From the NCBI GenBank assembly GCA_015501055.1, contig JADNYV010000040.1:186001-250000 (forward strand): a DNA stretch of 64,000 nt. Reading direction: 5' to 3'. A program made the position numbers and the translations under genes. Source of the DNA: Mucidula mucida. Lineage: Eukaryota; Basidiomycota; Agaricomycetes; Agaricales; Physalacriaceae. The notes beneath the pieces were generated by a model. The model worked only from the letters and a program-made list of their open reading frames with translations, did not search any database and had not been told where the DNA came from. Shown one piece after another: positions 55,078 through 64,000 of the stretch (the first letter of the stretch is position 1; every line of letters starts with the position of its first letter).

Positions 55078-57593
55078 TCAATTTCCAGTCATCTTGCCAA
55101 ACTCCTGCGTGAAATCATCCATCGCATCAAGCGTGCTGATAAAGTGCTTGAACGAAAGCTTTTCTCCACGACCGAGCGCCAAACTCTGCGCAGTTCTAGC
55201 AGCGTTCTTGATCTGTCGGCCATTCACGTCCCTCTTTGCCAACTGTTCGATCTCTCCTGCAGAGATGACCTCCGTCGCGCCCACTTTCGCGATAAATGCA
55301 GCCCATACTTGACGGCGCGATTCCACAGGGAGCTCATGGAAGTGCAGCGCGACGTGGATACGGGACAAGAACGCCTCATCAAAGGCCTTGACACGATTTG
55401 TCGTGAGGAACAGGATTCCACGGTAGTATTCAACGTGACGAAGGCTATTATGGAGGGTCAAACATGGGAATAATAAACAGGTGGTGAAAGCTTACAAGAC
55501 GGCGACCATCGCGTTTCGGACGAGATCATGAAGCGAGCGCTGTTCGAGGAAAACATCCGCCTCGTCGATCAGGACGATAGCCTTCCAAGTAGTCGCCACT
55601 TCGAAGACGCGTTCGAGTGCCAGATCCAAGCTGTTAGCGTCCGTTCCTAGGTCACCAGCACCGACAAGGTACAGAGGCCGCTTGACGTGTTCACTCGTCG
55701 CTTCAGCAGAGAATGTCTTGCCTGTCGATAATTAAGACACAAGGCCCAAAGAGGAAGAGAGTACTAACCGACTCCTGGGGGACCGAACAGATTGATGACG
55801 AGTCCATGTCCTTTGCCTTTGATAAAGTCATCAAATCCGAGCTCGCGATGGTGAGCCTCCACAAGAGATTGCAAAAGGTCCTTGCGATCAGTCGGGAGCA
55901 CCAAGTTGGCAAACGCGTCGTTGTTCCAGTCGACATCCGTGATCTTCTCAACGTCGAATTCCACTATCACGCAAAGAAGAAAAACTCAGTATGCCAGGTT
56001 CTAGAGAGAATCGAGACCACGCACGCCATAACTTGTCGGAAAGACTGAAGCCGTACACGACTGTCGGCGTGATGAGGAGCTCTTCCTCCGACAACTCCAC
56101 GTCCTCGGCCACGTCGTTGTCCGTCGCGTGAGATTGAACCAATACACCTGTTCATGGCGCCAAGTGAGGATACACACTCGATATATCAATTAAGCAACTA
56201 ACCATTGGCATACCCATCCTGGGGTGGGATGGGCACCGGAGCTTGAATGATGTTGCCCCACTCATCTACCTCTTGGTTCTGTGTATCAGTATCTGTGGGA
56301 GCGGCTGCGACTGGGTACTTGTAGTTTGGGTTAAACCGACGGAACGACGCGCGGTCGACCATGATTCTTCCTTTAACCTGCGTAGTGTTAGCATGATCAT
56401 ACACAGCAGCGACATGGAAGGACGCACATTGTGGCGCAACAAGCGACTATGCTGGTCGCTCCCGCACTTGAGCGCGGCAATGCCACTAAACTGCTTATGA
56501 TGCACGCCATTCAGCCCAACCCACTTCTTACCCCGTTCCTTGATCGCGTCGCGCAGCTTGGGCGCATCACGGTGGAAACGAATGGGGTACGCGTCCAAGG
56601 CGTCGATCTTCACAGTTCCCTTGAAGAACTTGATCAAATCTGCGTGGAACCTTCGCCACCCCGACGCTCTGCGTCACAGGCCGATCGACGAGATCCATGC
56701 TGATGCAGTTGAGCTGGTAGCATCGTTTTCCGTCGACGGCGGTTTGCTGGACCGATTCGAGTTTGAAGAGGCGTGGAGCTCCTGTGATTGCACAGCTCGT
56801 CACGATGAGCGATCGAGGAACGAGGATGGCGTAGAGGAGGTCGTAAGTGATCTCGCCGTGCGACTTGAGACGATTGATGGTGCGGATGGTGTTGGCATAG
56901 TCGGCGTTAAGCGTGTTAAGGAGGAGAGAGACAGAGGAGTGGACGTAGGCGTCAAGAGTGTTCTTTGCTTGTTTCTTGGCGGTAAGTCCATCTCGATACT
57001 CGGCGAATTCGTCTAGAAAAGTAAGGAACGTCTCCGGCTCGAGCTAAGGAGGTGTAAGTTAGAATTATGTGCCGCAAAAATTTACTGTATACCTCAAGTG
57101 GGTCAGAATTCCAAGAGATACCGGGCCAGGATTGAATCACATCCTTGCAAGCCTTAAGAATGTACTCGCTCTTAATGACGATCTTGAAAGTGGGCTCGAG
57201 GTTCTCTTGGCGCGGAATCTTGCGGACAACACTGTCAACACGCAGATGAGACTTTCTTTCTTTTCATCGAGCGTCATTTGGAACTTACACGAAACTGAAG
57301 TCCTTCCAAGGGTCATTGTCGCCAGATTTTAGGAGAGGAATGGACTCGACGGTCACTTTGGCGCTGGTGTTCTAGATTGCAGGTAAGCGCGCGCCGAAAA
57401 TAGAGTCGCGGTGGATTGGCCAACGTACTCGGTACTTCCAACCCTTGTACCAACGACTGTAGTAGTTGTCGACGCGCTTGATCTTCAAGGAAGGAGGAGT
57501 CAAGGTCTCTTCCTTAACGATTGTCGAGGCCTTAGACTCGACGTCGAGGTCGACCTCAGCAGTTGAGGAGGAACTCTCCCCAGAGGACTTCAT
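55078..57593 (-). CDS. AAA+ ATPase with DUF7025-type N-terminal domain
   Basis: Fungal AAA ATPase of unknown substrate. The N-terminal part (SLKIKRVDNYYSRWYKGWKY, then LEPETFLTFLDEFAEYRDGL) and the DALDAYPIRFHRDAPKLRDA and KWVGLNGVHHKQFSG segments match the DUF7025-like domain. The linker VKGRIMVDRASFRRFNPNY follows. The ATPase core has Walker A NLFGPPGVGKTFSAEA, Walker B IVLIDEADVFLEQR and a sensor ILFLTTNRVKAFDEAFLSRI with the Arg finger. Introns are scattered through the gene. Near 56645 one base is missing or extra between the QSVGVAK and RFHADLIKFFKGT frames. Start MKSSGESSSSTAEVD at 57593; MHRRFSSI at 57617 is an alternative. Confidence 0.85.
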
Positions 57594-58750
57594 GATGGAA
57601 GAGAAGCGGCGATGCATGTTGGAGGCAGAGGATGGAGGATGCAATGATCGAGAGTCTTCAAGACCTTTATATAAGTCACCCTGGAGATGCTGTGACTTGA
57701 CAAGAGTCAAGTGAGGCTGTGTACTTCCGCAGATAACAACGTGAGGCTTTAACGCCCTCCTCTACGTCGTTGTTCGATCAGAATAGGTAGGGCTGGATGA
57801 GGGCATTTGAATATAGGAAGCCAACAAAAGCGAGATATGGGGTGACACTTACCAAGTCTGACTGTACTAGGGCGCTTGATATCGGTGCCGATAGTGGCAA
57901 TGGACGCCCAGAATGGGGCGGACAAGCGCGGGGAAAAGGCTATTGGAGTTCTTGGACACCGAAAGGGTTAATGAAACCAGCCACGTTACAGACCGTGCGC
58001 GTTTGACGTGGCGAGAAAGGAAAACGGAGTCACTTTCCGGCGTTGGGCGTTTATCTGTGCGGCGACTTCCGATGGGAAAACATCGTTGTGGCCATCATGG
58101 AATGTCTCGACAAGGCCATCATCATCATGATGTGACTGCATTTTGACATAGATCGCATGTACCTTGGAATATAGTTGCAGTAGTGTTGTCATTGGGTGTC
58201 CAAAAGTACCCTGATAAGGTAGAGGAACTCGAGAATTAGACCCATTGAATGAACGATAGACTCCACTACGTGAATTCAATCCGATAGCCTTGAGGTGCGT
58301 CTTTGACGTTTATTAGCATCAAATTCAGTCTCCTGTTCAACAGAACCATTGTACTCACCAAACTGGACATCCAGTTGTATGTCCACTACAATGAAGCAGA
58401 CCAGGCTCCGAGCAGGTCGCATTTTTCAGCATTCTATGATGATGGCGATGCATAAGGCAACGTATAGGTGTCCATTTGAATTTAACGACATATGGCTAGT
58501 CCATTTTGTACTCAGAGCGCGTAAATTGTTGGGCGACAAGTCAAAAGAGAGGGATTCTGTTCTTGAAGTCAAAAGGAAGTGATAATCTGTAAGCAAGGCA
58601 CCTGTTTGCGCGTGTTGACACTCACGCGTTGTACACTTCGCTCCAAGTCGTTCAGGACGCCCCTCAGCAGAACGCCCGGCGACGTCGAGCGCTTCAGAGA
58701 CGATACACAGAACGGTGGCGCCTTCAGGATCCGTGTCTTGATCAACAACG
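57594..58750. other. Divergent promoter region of the AAA ATPase and MBF genes
   Basis: 1.15 kb. A minus-strand frame of 115 codons (58426-58773) and short neighbours (VQFGEYNGSVEQETEFDANK near 58360-58300) could be exons of a small gene, but I recognise no domain and the joins are not convincing. Confidence 0.35.
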
Positions 58751-61197
58751 ATGCCGGAAACACAGATATTCAAGGTCAGAATATCGCCCCCAATTTTCAG
58801 CTATTTCTCACCGTGTGCACCGTCTGGCAGGCTACGTACAGCGGCATTCCCGTGTACGAGATGTATGTGACCCGTTTACACGATTTTACGCGGATTTTTT
58901 GGACTGATACACGTCCAGGATGTGCAAGAGCGTTGCCGTCATGAGGAGACGCTCCGACTCGTGGCTGAACGCTACTCAGATTCTCAAAGTCGCTGGATTT
59001 GACAAGCCGCAGCGAACTCGTGTCTTGGAGCGCGAGGTGCAAAAGGGAGAGCACGAAAAGGTACAAGGTGGCTATGGAAAGTATCAAGGCAAGTCGTCCG
59101 TCGCCTGTTTGTCGACGCGGCTGACAGCGACGGCGATACAGGCACATGGATCCCGTTGGAACGCGGCCTGGCGCTTGCCAAGCAGTACAACTGCGAGCAT
59201 CTCCTCAAACCTATCATTGAGTTCCAGCCCAGCACCAAAAGCCCCCATTAGCTCCGAAACATCTCATCAGCACCAACGCGGGCTCCCGCGCATCGCGCCG
59301 TGGTGGCGCGCCTGACTCTTCTTCGGCCGTCAACACGCGCTCATCCCGCAGACAAGTCCCTGAAGCAGTCGCTGAATCAGATCGTGAAACGCTTTCCGTG
59401 CGCGGCTCAGAAGATGGCTCTATGACGCCCTCCCCCTCCGAGGCCTCATCTTCCTCGCGTACCCCCTCGCCCATCGGCAGCCCAGATACCGTGTATGGAC
59501 GTAACGGTGCTGTCGCCAATCGTTCTACTAACAAACAGCGTTCCAGGTATCGAGCCCCCGACGACCAGTACGATGACATGTCAGATACAGAAGTCAACGG
59601 CAAGACAGACGCGCGCGCTTATGGCGACCAAATTCTCGAATACTTCATTTCCGATACGAACCAGGTTCCCCAAGTCCTCATAAGTCCCCCTCCCGACTTT
59701 GACCCGAACATGGCTATCGATGACGACGGACACACCGCGCTTCACTGGGCGTGCGCTATGGGCCGCATTCGCATCATCAAGCTACTTCTTACGGCCGGCG
59801 CAGACATCTTCAAGGTGAACAAATCGGGCCAGACTGCGCTCATGCGGAGTGTAATGTTCGCAAACAATTACGACGTTCGTAAATTCCCAGAGCTCTACGA
59901 GCTTCTACATCGCTCTACACTGAATATCGACAATTACAACCGTACCGTCTTCCATCACGTCGTCGACGTCGCGATGTCTAAAGGGAAAACACACGCTGCG
60001 CGGTATTACATGGAAATCATCTTGACGCGACTTGCGGACTATCCAAAGGAACTGGCTGATGTCATCAACTTCCAGGACGAAGACGGAGAGACCGCCCTTA
60101 CTATGGCTGCCAGATGTAGAAGCAAAAGACTTGTCAAAATTCTCATAGATCATGGCGCAGATCCCAAGGTTGTCAACCACGACGGCAAAAGCACTGAGGA
60201 TTACATTCTCGAGGATGAACGTTTCCGGTCATCTCCCGGACCGCCGTCACGCGCCGCCACCATGTCTTTCAGAAATACCCAGGCTGCCTACCCTCCCCTG
60301 CACGCACAAGCGGATTATTCCTTTGGTCCGTCTCACGGTGATCGGCCGCCATTGCACCACTCCGTCGCGGCCCAACGCGCCAGTACGCGTTGTGTCAATG
60401 ACATAACCAGTATGCTTGACAGCCTCGCCGGATCGTTCGACCAGGAGCTCAGAGACAAGGACCGTGACACCATCCAGGCACATGCACTTCTTGGCAACAT
60501 TCAGGCTGAAATTCTTGAGAGCCAGCGGTCCGTGGGTCACCTAAAGAACCAGGCTGAAGGGCTAGCGCATACATCTGGTGTACTCAAGTCCAAAGAGGAA
60601 GAGCTGAGCGTAAAAATGGGCCGCCGGTACCGGTTAGGGTGGGAGAAGTGGGTGAAAGACGAGGAAGCGCGTGAGAAAGCGATAAGGGACGCGGCGCATG
60701 GGGAGTTGGCGTTGACCGCGGATACATCTGCGTCACTGGCGAGCATCGGGATGGACGGAGAGTCGGCCGCAGAGCAGGGGAAGGCAAAGGGGAAGAGGAA
60801 AGCGTCTTCTGATCCGGAAGATATCTCGGATTTGAAAGCTCTCTACATGGATATACCCACTGATGAAGAGGGAATGCGGCAGGCATGCGATGCGTACAGA
60901 GCGCAAATTATGGAATCTCGCAAGCGGAGAAAGGTCTTGTTTGATGAGTTGGTAACGTTCCAGGCAGAGACAGGGACCAGTGGGCGTATGAGTGACTATA
61001 GGCGGTTGATTGGTGCTGGTTGTGGAGGTATACCCCCGGCTGAAGTTGACAGCGTCTTGCCCATGCTTTTGGAAGTGAGTTTTCTCGTTATACTCTTTCT
61101 ATGCTCAGTACTAATATGTTATCTCCTACAGACTTTGGAGGCGGAAGAACCGAGCTCGTCATCTGTGGGCTGGAACAGTACCACCATGAGAATGTGA
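58751..61197 (+). CDS. MBF transcription factor DNA-binding subunit (APSES plus ankyrin)
   Basis: Mbp1/Res-type subunit of the G1/S transcription factor MBF. The start [19 protein letters not shown] at 58751 is spliced over two introns to [20 protein letters not shown], the KilA-N/APSES domain, followed by [16 protein letters not shown] and [19 protein letters not shown]. The intron inside KYQG (59089-59141) has a GC donor. After a Ser/Arg-rich linker come ankyrin repeats ([56 protein letters not shown]) and a C-terminal coiled coil. A run of five C at 59242-59246 is one base short, giving a premature TAG. The downstream 599-codon frame is perfect, so I suspect a sequence error. Confidence 0.92.
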
Positions 61198-61461
61198 TAC
61201 TGCGGACATATTGTGATTTCTTTTTCGCTTTTGTGTTGTTTTACTTACCGTTTGGCCCGTTCTTGTATTAGCACCATATTTATTTCCTGTTGGCGGCTTG
61301 AACTTATTCTTCTAATATTGGCTACGCTGTCTGTGAAAGTACTAGAATTCACATTACCCGACGAACATTCAACATACATGGACTTATAGTCGGACGCACA
61401 CACTCGTGAAGGATACTGTTACTGAAGACCCTACGCAGATAACAAAGCTTGTACTTCTCTG

Positions 61462-62773
61462 CTAACGCTCGCGAACAGCGCGTCCGTTCCCCTTGACGGC
61501 TTCCAACGATAGCTTTGCTCCTGTCGGCCCGACACCTAGAGTTGGTCGATACAAGCCTTCTAAATTATAGTCCCGAGCCCCAGCCAGAGGTTGCGTCGCC
61601 TCCTCCGGAGTAAAAGTTTGAGGCTCTGGGCTTCCGATCCCCAGGTCACTCAGGACAGCGCCAACAGCCTTGGAGAGGTCGATGAACTCGTGCTCTCCGT
61701 TCTCTGCGAAGTAGTAACCGATCGGCCGTGTTGGAATTCTTTATGGGATGCGAGCCCTAGAACGTGATCCAGCAGGACGACGTACAAGCTCGCGACTGCA
61801 TTTTCGAGGGTAGTCAGTATGTCGGCAATGATAATGCAGTACTATGGACGTACGATCTTGAACGTGAACGTTGTTCCACACATTCTGCCGAGCCCGACGA
61901 CTCCCGTTTGTTTGCGCGCAATACTGGCTCGATGAGTTGTGGTAGCTGAATGGAATAGATGTTTTGTATCCCCTTGTCTACCAAGACGCCCGATGGCTCT
62001 CCGTAGACCAGGCATGGTAGGACAATGTACGTCTTCGCGTAACCTAATCAGAGTATCGGCCTGGACCTTTTTGTTGATTGAGGAACTCACCTTGCTTATC
62101 GGCGTCCACAATTTCCAAGTCGACATGTCGATGAGGAGCGGTCGGCGGGAGGCTCTCGATATGAGGGATATCGAGGTCCGAGTAGACTTCTTCTGTTCCG
62201 TGCATACCCTTAGCAAATTCACTAAGCGTGCCTACAGACTCAAAGGTCGGAAGATGCTCTAGAATTGGGGGTGCATTTTACCTGTGCCTGACTACGTTCT
62301 GTTAGCAGAAGCAGATCTCACAAGCGAAAAGACGTACGGTGTGTATCAAGCTGGGTGGTACGCCCGTCCGCTGATGGTGCAGCTTCAGGCCAGCCAATAT
62401 AGCCCTCGCGGCATCTAGATTGTCACAGTCGACCTACATTCCTTATCAGCACCAATCGAGGATAGTGTCGGAGCATTTCATACAAGTTGAAAACATATCG
62501 GCTTCTGCTACTTGCTCTGTGAGCAGCTTGCTGTCGGAAACTGACCCAATAACTGGTTGACGTTCAATGCTTTCAAGAGTTGCGCCTTCTCCGCAGACCG
62601 AACGAGAACGGTAATCTCGAACGTCTTGACTGAAGGATGCAACAACAACTGCGATAGAAACGTGCCGCCAATGTAGCCTTTGAGAGAGGGAAATTAAGCG
62701 CTATTCCAATGTACAGCTCAATCTGGAATTTACCTGTTACGCCGGTAAGGAAGATCTTTGTTGTGGTAGTCAT
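61462..62773 (-). CDS. NAD(P)-binding Rossmann-fold protein (atypical SDR)
   Basis: Extended/atypical short-chain dehydrogenase or epimerase-like protein. MTTTTKIFLTGVTG is spliced to GYIGGTFLSQLLLHPSV, giving the GxTGxIGG nucleotide site, then EITVLVRSAEKAQLLKAL. Later exons give AEADMFST, CDNLDAARAILAGLKLHH, SGTGTLSEFAKGMHGTEEVY, YAKTYIVLPCLVYGEPSGVL, RNVWNNVHVQDLASLYVVLL and RPIGYYFAENGEHEFIDLSK. Two one-base shifts are needed, near 62560 and 61730. Paired TGAGTAA/TTACTCA motifs at 62863-62869 and 62836-62842 precede a TTTAAAAG box. Substrate unknown. Confidence 0.75.
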
Positions 62774-63549
62774 TTTGAGGACAATGTCATGTCATGAACC
62801 TCTGACATCCAGCTTTTAAAGGCAGAGTTTCTGGCTTACTCATCGTCGTAGTAAGCTTTGAATGAGTAAGCTCTTTGATCCTTGAATCCGGAATACGTTC
62901 GGTTAAACTGGTTGAACTCCTGAGCGTGAGCGCGATACCCAAGAAAATAATAGAGTTGGCAAGGAGATTCGAGAAGCACAATGAAATACGCATTGGAGAA
63001 GACGAGATAGGTATCAGCTACCAGCACGGATGGAGTTGTATTTTGAGCGGCGTGAGCAGGCATCGTGACCGTACCAATTTCGACGCGAAAGTATGTAGGT
63101 ATGTCCCCCGGTAGAGCCAAGTGTTCGAAACCGGTGCCATCGGACGGGAGTTCAGTATCAATCGGGAATTGAAAAGGTCAGAGTCGGAAAAGTCCTGTCG
63201 TATACCGATCCAAACGGAAAATGGAATGTCGTGGAAGTGAGAATAATGGATCAAGAGCGTCTGCGTGACGTTGGTGTGACAGCATCGCTGGGCTCACCGG
63301 TGGCTCTCACCATCCTCAATTGAGTACTCGACACGGATCTATTTAGATCGTCGCATCCGTAACCAGTCGCGCGACTTACGGACGAGAACGCTGTCGAGTT
63401 CACTTCATAGAGTGAAGTTTGTTGACTTCTACATGTCTTTACACGCGATACTGATTCCGTTTGTGCTCTGGTTAGGTCCATCCGTGGAGACGAGCTATAA
63501 CCTACGTCCACACAAAGAATAACGCGAGGCCAGGCGTAGCTCGGCGCCC
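62774..63549. other. Intergenic or unassigned minus-strand fragments
   Basis: The minus strand carries three overlapping-frame stretches (63511-63251, 63254-63018, 63120-62836) that might be exons of one gene, for instance the segment LALPGDIPTYFRVEIGTVTM. I recognise no family and cannot join them, so no gene is called. Confidence 0.3.
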
Positions 63550-64000
63550 CGTTTGGACGTGCTGGGACTTACACGCACCAACCATGTCACTGCGCCTCAT
63601 GAACGACCCATCATTCAGAAATCCATGCAAAAGTATCGCGCGGATGTAAAGGAGATCGACGCCGAAATAGAGGATTTGTACGAATCCATCGTTCTCCTTC
63701 AACAGCGAAAAAGGGACGTGAAAGAGATAATCGAAGGCCATTAAATCTTGCTCCGTCACAGCCCCGTGCGCACACTGCCTACTCTGCGAAATCTTCGCTG
63801 CCTTTTGCGACATGCACACTCTTCAGGATTCCTTTGCAGCTCTCTATGAGACCTACGATCTCAGTCGCGTTAAACAGTTCCGACGCTCACGCATGACATT
63901 GTTGCATGTATGTCAGCGATGGCGCAGGACGGCACTGGCCGCGTCTATGGATGACCTTTCGCAAGTCAGAAATGGCTGGATGCTGCTGCGTCCGTGCCGC
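63550..64000 (+). CDS. F-box-type protein, 5' part, runs off the window
   Basis: MDVLGLTRTNHVTAPHERPI starts a frame with a coiled coil (KYRADVKEIDAEIEDLYESI, then VLLQQRKRDVKEIIEGH), the usual N-terminal helix of mushroom F-box proteins. The expected Leu-Leu-Ser-Pro-Val-Arg-x-Leu-Pro F-box start appears in another frame (LLRHSPVRTLPTLRNL) after TAA at 63742-63744. Then FAAFCDMHTLQ and RMTLLHVCQRWRRTALAASM follow in a third, so one or two bases are missing or the gene is decaying. Truncated by the window end. Confidence 0.55.

Noticed and set aside
61780..61870. AT-AC-type intron in the Rossmann-fold gene (AAG/ATCGTACGT)
   Set aside because: The ordinary GTACGT donor three bases on restores the frame, so no unusual intron is needed.
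62836..63511. Three minus-strand frames as one gene
   Set aside because: No common splice solution and no recognised domain.
1..64000. CRISPR arrays, bacterial operons, rRNA genes
   Set aside because: No regularly spaced repeats, no rRNA-like stretches, and the gene structure is eukaryotic throughout.

Overview
The window is nuclear DNA of a basidiomycete fungus, almost certainly an Agaricomycete (mushroom or white-rot class). The genes are dense, lie on both strands, and are cut by many GT-AG introns of about 45-60 bp. Markers include a secreted class II haem peroxidase, an APSES/ankyrin MBF subunit, a KilA-N-type DNA-binding domain, an F-box-like protein, Crinkler-like P-loop NTPases and short proteins I know only from mushrooms. 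All spliced products below were read by eye; no search was run.

Layout. 1-1.1 kb: a direct repeat with a conserved hairpin. 1.3-2.5 kb: a coiled-coil protein. 2.5-4.9 kb: decayed sequence. 5-11.1 kb: a DUF6741-like protein, cytochrome c, a nucleoside transporter, mitochondrial ribosomal protein uL24m and a conserved membrane protein. 11.3-26.8 kb: an ancient, diverged inverted duplication. The original arm (22.9-26.8 kb) holds a methyltransferase, a broken kinase and the 3' end of CDC14. The other arm (11.36-13.08 kb) holds the CDC14 tail and a second methyltransferase and abuts a decapitated Crinkler-like gene. Between the arms are a complete Crinkler-like NTPase, tRNA adenosine deaminase TAD1 and a three-RRM protein. 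26.7-31.8 kb: CDC14 and TYR1. 32-36.7 kb: two tandem MFS transporters. 37-39.2 kb: an F-box-like protein and two adjacent non-autonomous DNA transposons. 39.6-47.7 kb: two small conserved basidiomycete proteins, a broken conserved gene, calcineurin B and MSS1. 47.8-51.7 kb: DIB1, two methyltransferase relics, an intronless orphan gene and a hAT-type element. 52-62.8 kb: class II peroxidase, COX16, an AAA ATPase, the MBF subunit and a Rossmann-fold protein. An F-box-type gene runs off the right end.

The genes do not form one pathway. Most are housekeeping: respiration (CYC1, COX16), mitochondrial translation and tRNA modification (uL24m, MSS1), tRNA editing (TAD1), splicing (DIB1), the cell cycle (CDC14, MBF), calcium signalling (CNB1) and tyrosine synthesis (TYR1). 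They are interrupted by accessory islands with relics and transposons.

Two cautions. First, many otherwise sound genes, cytochrome c and MBF among them, carry single-base frameshifts, several in G or C runs. Some are probably sequence errors, so a broken gene here is not automatically a pseudogene. Second, pieces of one methyltransferase family occur at five places in the 64 kb.
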